Assembly: GCF_004299785.2 (NCBI RefSeq)
Contig: NZ_CP036246.2
Coordinates: 992,001-1,056,000, forward strand
Length of the DNA stretch: 64,000 nt
Direction of reading: 5' to 3'
DNA from: Arcobacter porcinus
GTDB lineage: Bacteria; Campylobacterota; Campylobacteria; Campylobacterales; Arcobacteraceae
The translations under genes and the position numbers were made by a program. A model generated the notes under the pieces. The model worked only from the letters and a program-made list of their open reading frames with translations, ran no database searches and was not told the origin of the DNA. Of this stretch, positions 63,881 through 64,000 are shown in pieces (position 1 is the stretch's first letter; every line of letters begins with the position of its first letter).

Positions 63881-64000
63881 ATGGATATCAATGCAATAAA
63901 TAGCACAAACAGTATTCAAAATCTTAATAACTTAAATAATAATCAAAACTCAGCACTACAAAAATCTCAACTAAAATATCAAGTAGAAGATTTTCAAAGT
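63881..64000 (+). CDS. 5' end of an unidentified gene, possibly rod-binding FlgJ (runs off window)
   Basis: An open frame of 40 codons from the ATG at 63881 with a strong GGGAG site. It begins MDINAINSTNSIQNLNNLNN and continues with a polar, Asn/Gln-rich stretch to LKYQVEDFQS. The polar lead followed by an amphipathic helix would suit the short rod-binding FlgJ proteins of this phylum, but too little is visible to decide. A possible -10 (TACAAT with an upstream TG, 63843-63848) precedes it in the 147-bp divergent gap with ilvI. Confidence 0.55.
   Translation, partial: MDINAINSTNSIQNLNNLNNNQNSALQKSQLKYQVEDFQS

Overview
The window is strongly AT-rich bacterial chromosome with short intergenic gaps, many 1-8 bp gene overlaps (TAATG, ATGA, TAGTG) and frequent TTG/GTG starts. 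Gene content and order point to a Campylobacterota member, most likely of the Arcobacter group. Examples are the gltX-yggT-slt / lipoprotein / mobB-fbp-(66 aa)-metG block and the aroB-mscS-mtaB-ftsH-like-bioV-mog block, which I recall as similar in Campylobacter, plus fused ccsBA, the dimeric (all-alpha) dUTPase, ilvI-ilvH-lpxD, RibBA with a dead RibA half, and BioV. Species cannot be fixed from sequence alone.

Layout. 1-9190: the end of an M16 peptidase, then a long plus-strand housekeeping cluster (gltX, yggT, slt; mobB, fbp, metG) with one opposing lipoprotein gene. 9191-13722: a lone CI/LexA-type S24 repressor divergent from oadG-oadA, followed by pckA (oxaloacetate/pyruvate/PEP node). 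13763-17596: ribBA, a tRNA-Gln/tRNA-fMet pair behind a clear sigma70 promoter, and a three-gene lipoprotein operon (LPP20-like, CsgG-like, LPP20-like). 17666-24388: aldo/keto reductase, TDT carrier, dUTPase with an extra N-terminal domain, recR, dnaJ, and a DUF455 protein. 24440-34815: MBL hydrolase, degenerate GGDEF protein, cmoB, pepD, ccsBA, DnaQ-like exonuclease, trpF, rpe, pldA. 34905-41946: CNNM/CorC protein, mutS2, a divergent flavin reductase/HxlR regulator pair with a well-formed operator, photolyase, epimerase and an HhH protein. 42133-43760: an FMN riboswitch in front of a second ribB and an ABC ATPase. 43775-50787: mog, bioV, an FtsH-like AAA protein without its protease site, mtaB, mscS, aroB, and divergent sixA.

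50788-58374 is the accessory region, inserted between sixA and ftsK. On the minus strand it carries a type IIG-like restriction-modification enzyme coupled to three small genes (DUF2971, a Cys-cluster protein, a multi-pass membrane protein). These are followed by two different type II toxin-antitoxin pairs alternating with two copies of an ORF6N-type gene. One ORF6N copy is frameshifted near its end by a 25-bp insertion containing a palindrome. The other is reduced to a start-plus-tail remnant, and the shared tail forms a 57-bp perfect direct repeat. 58375-64000: ftsK (apparent ATA start), lpxD, ilvH, ilvI, and the first codons of a plus-strand gene that runs off the end.

The best candidates for something new are the four-gene RM-linked cassette (53404-58347) and the TA/ORF6N double module (50790-53102). 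Smaller points of interest are the FMN-riboswitch operon that includes an ABC ATPase, the non-canonical ftsK start, the protease-dead FtsH paralogue, and the repressor-like domain fused to dUTPase.
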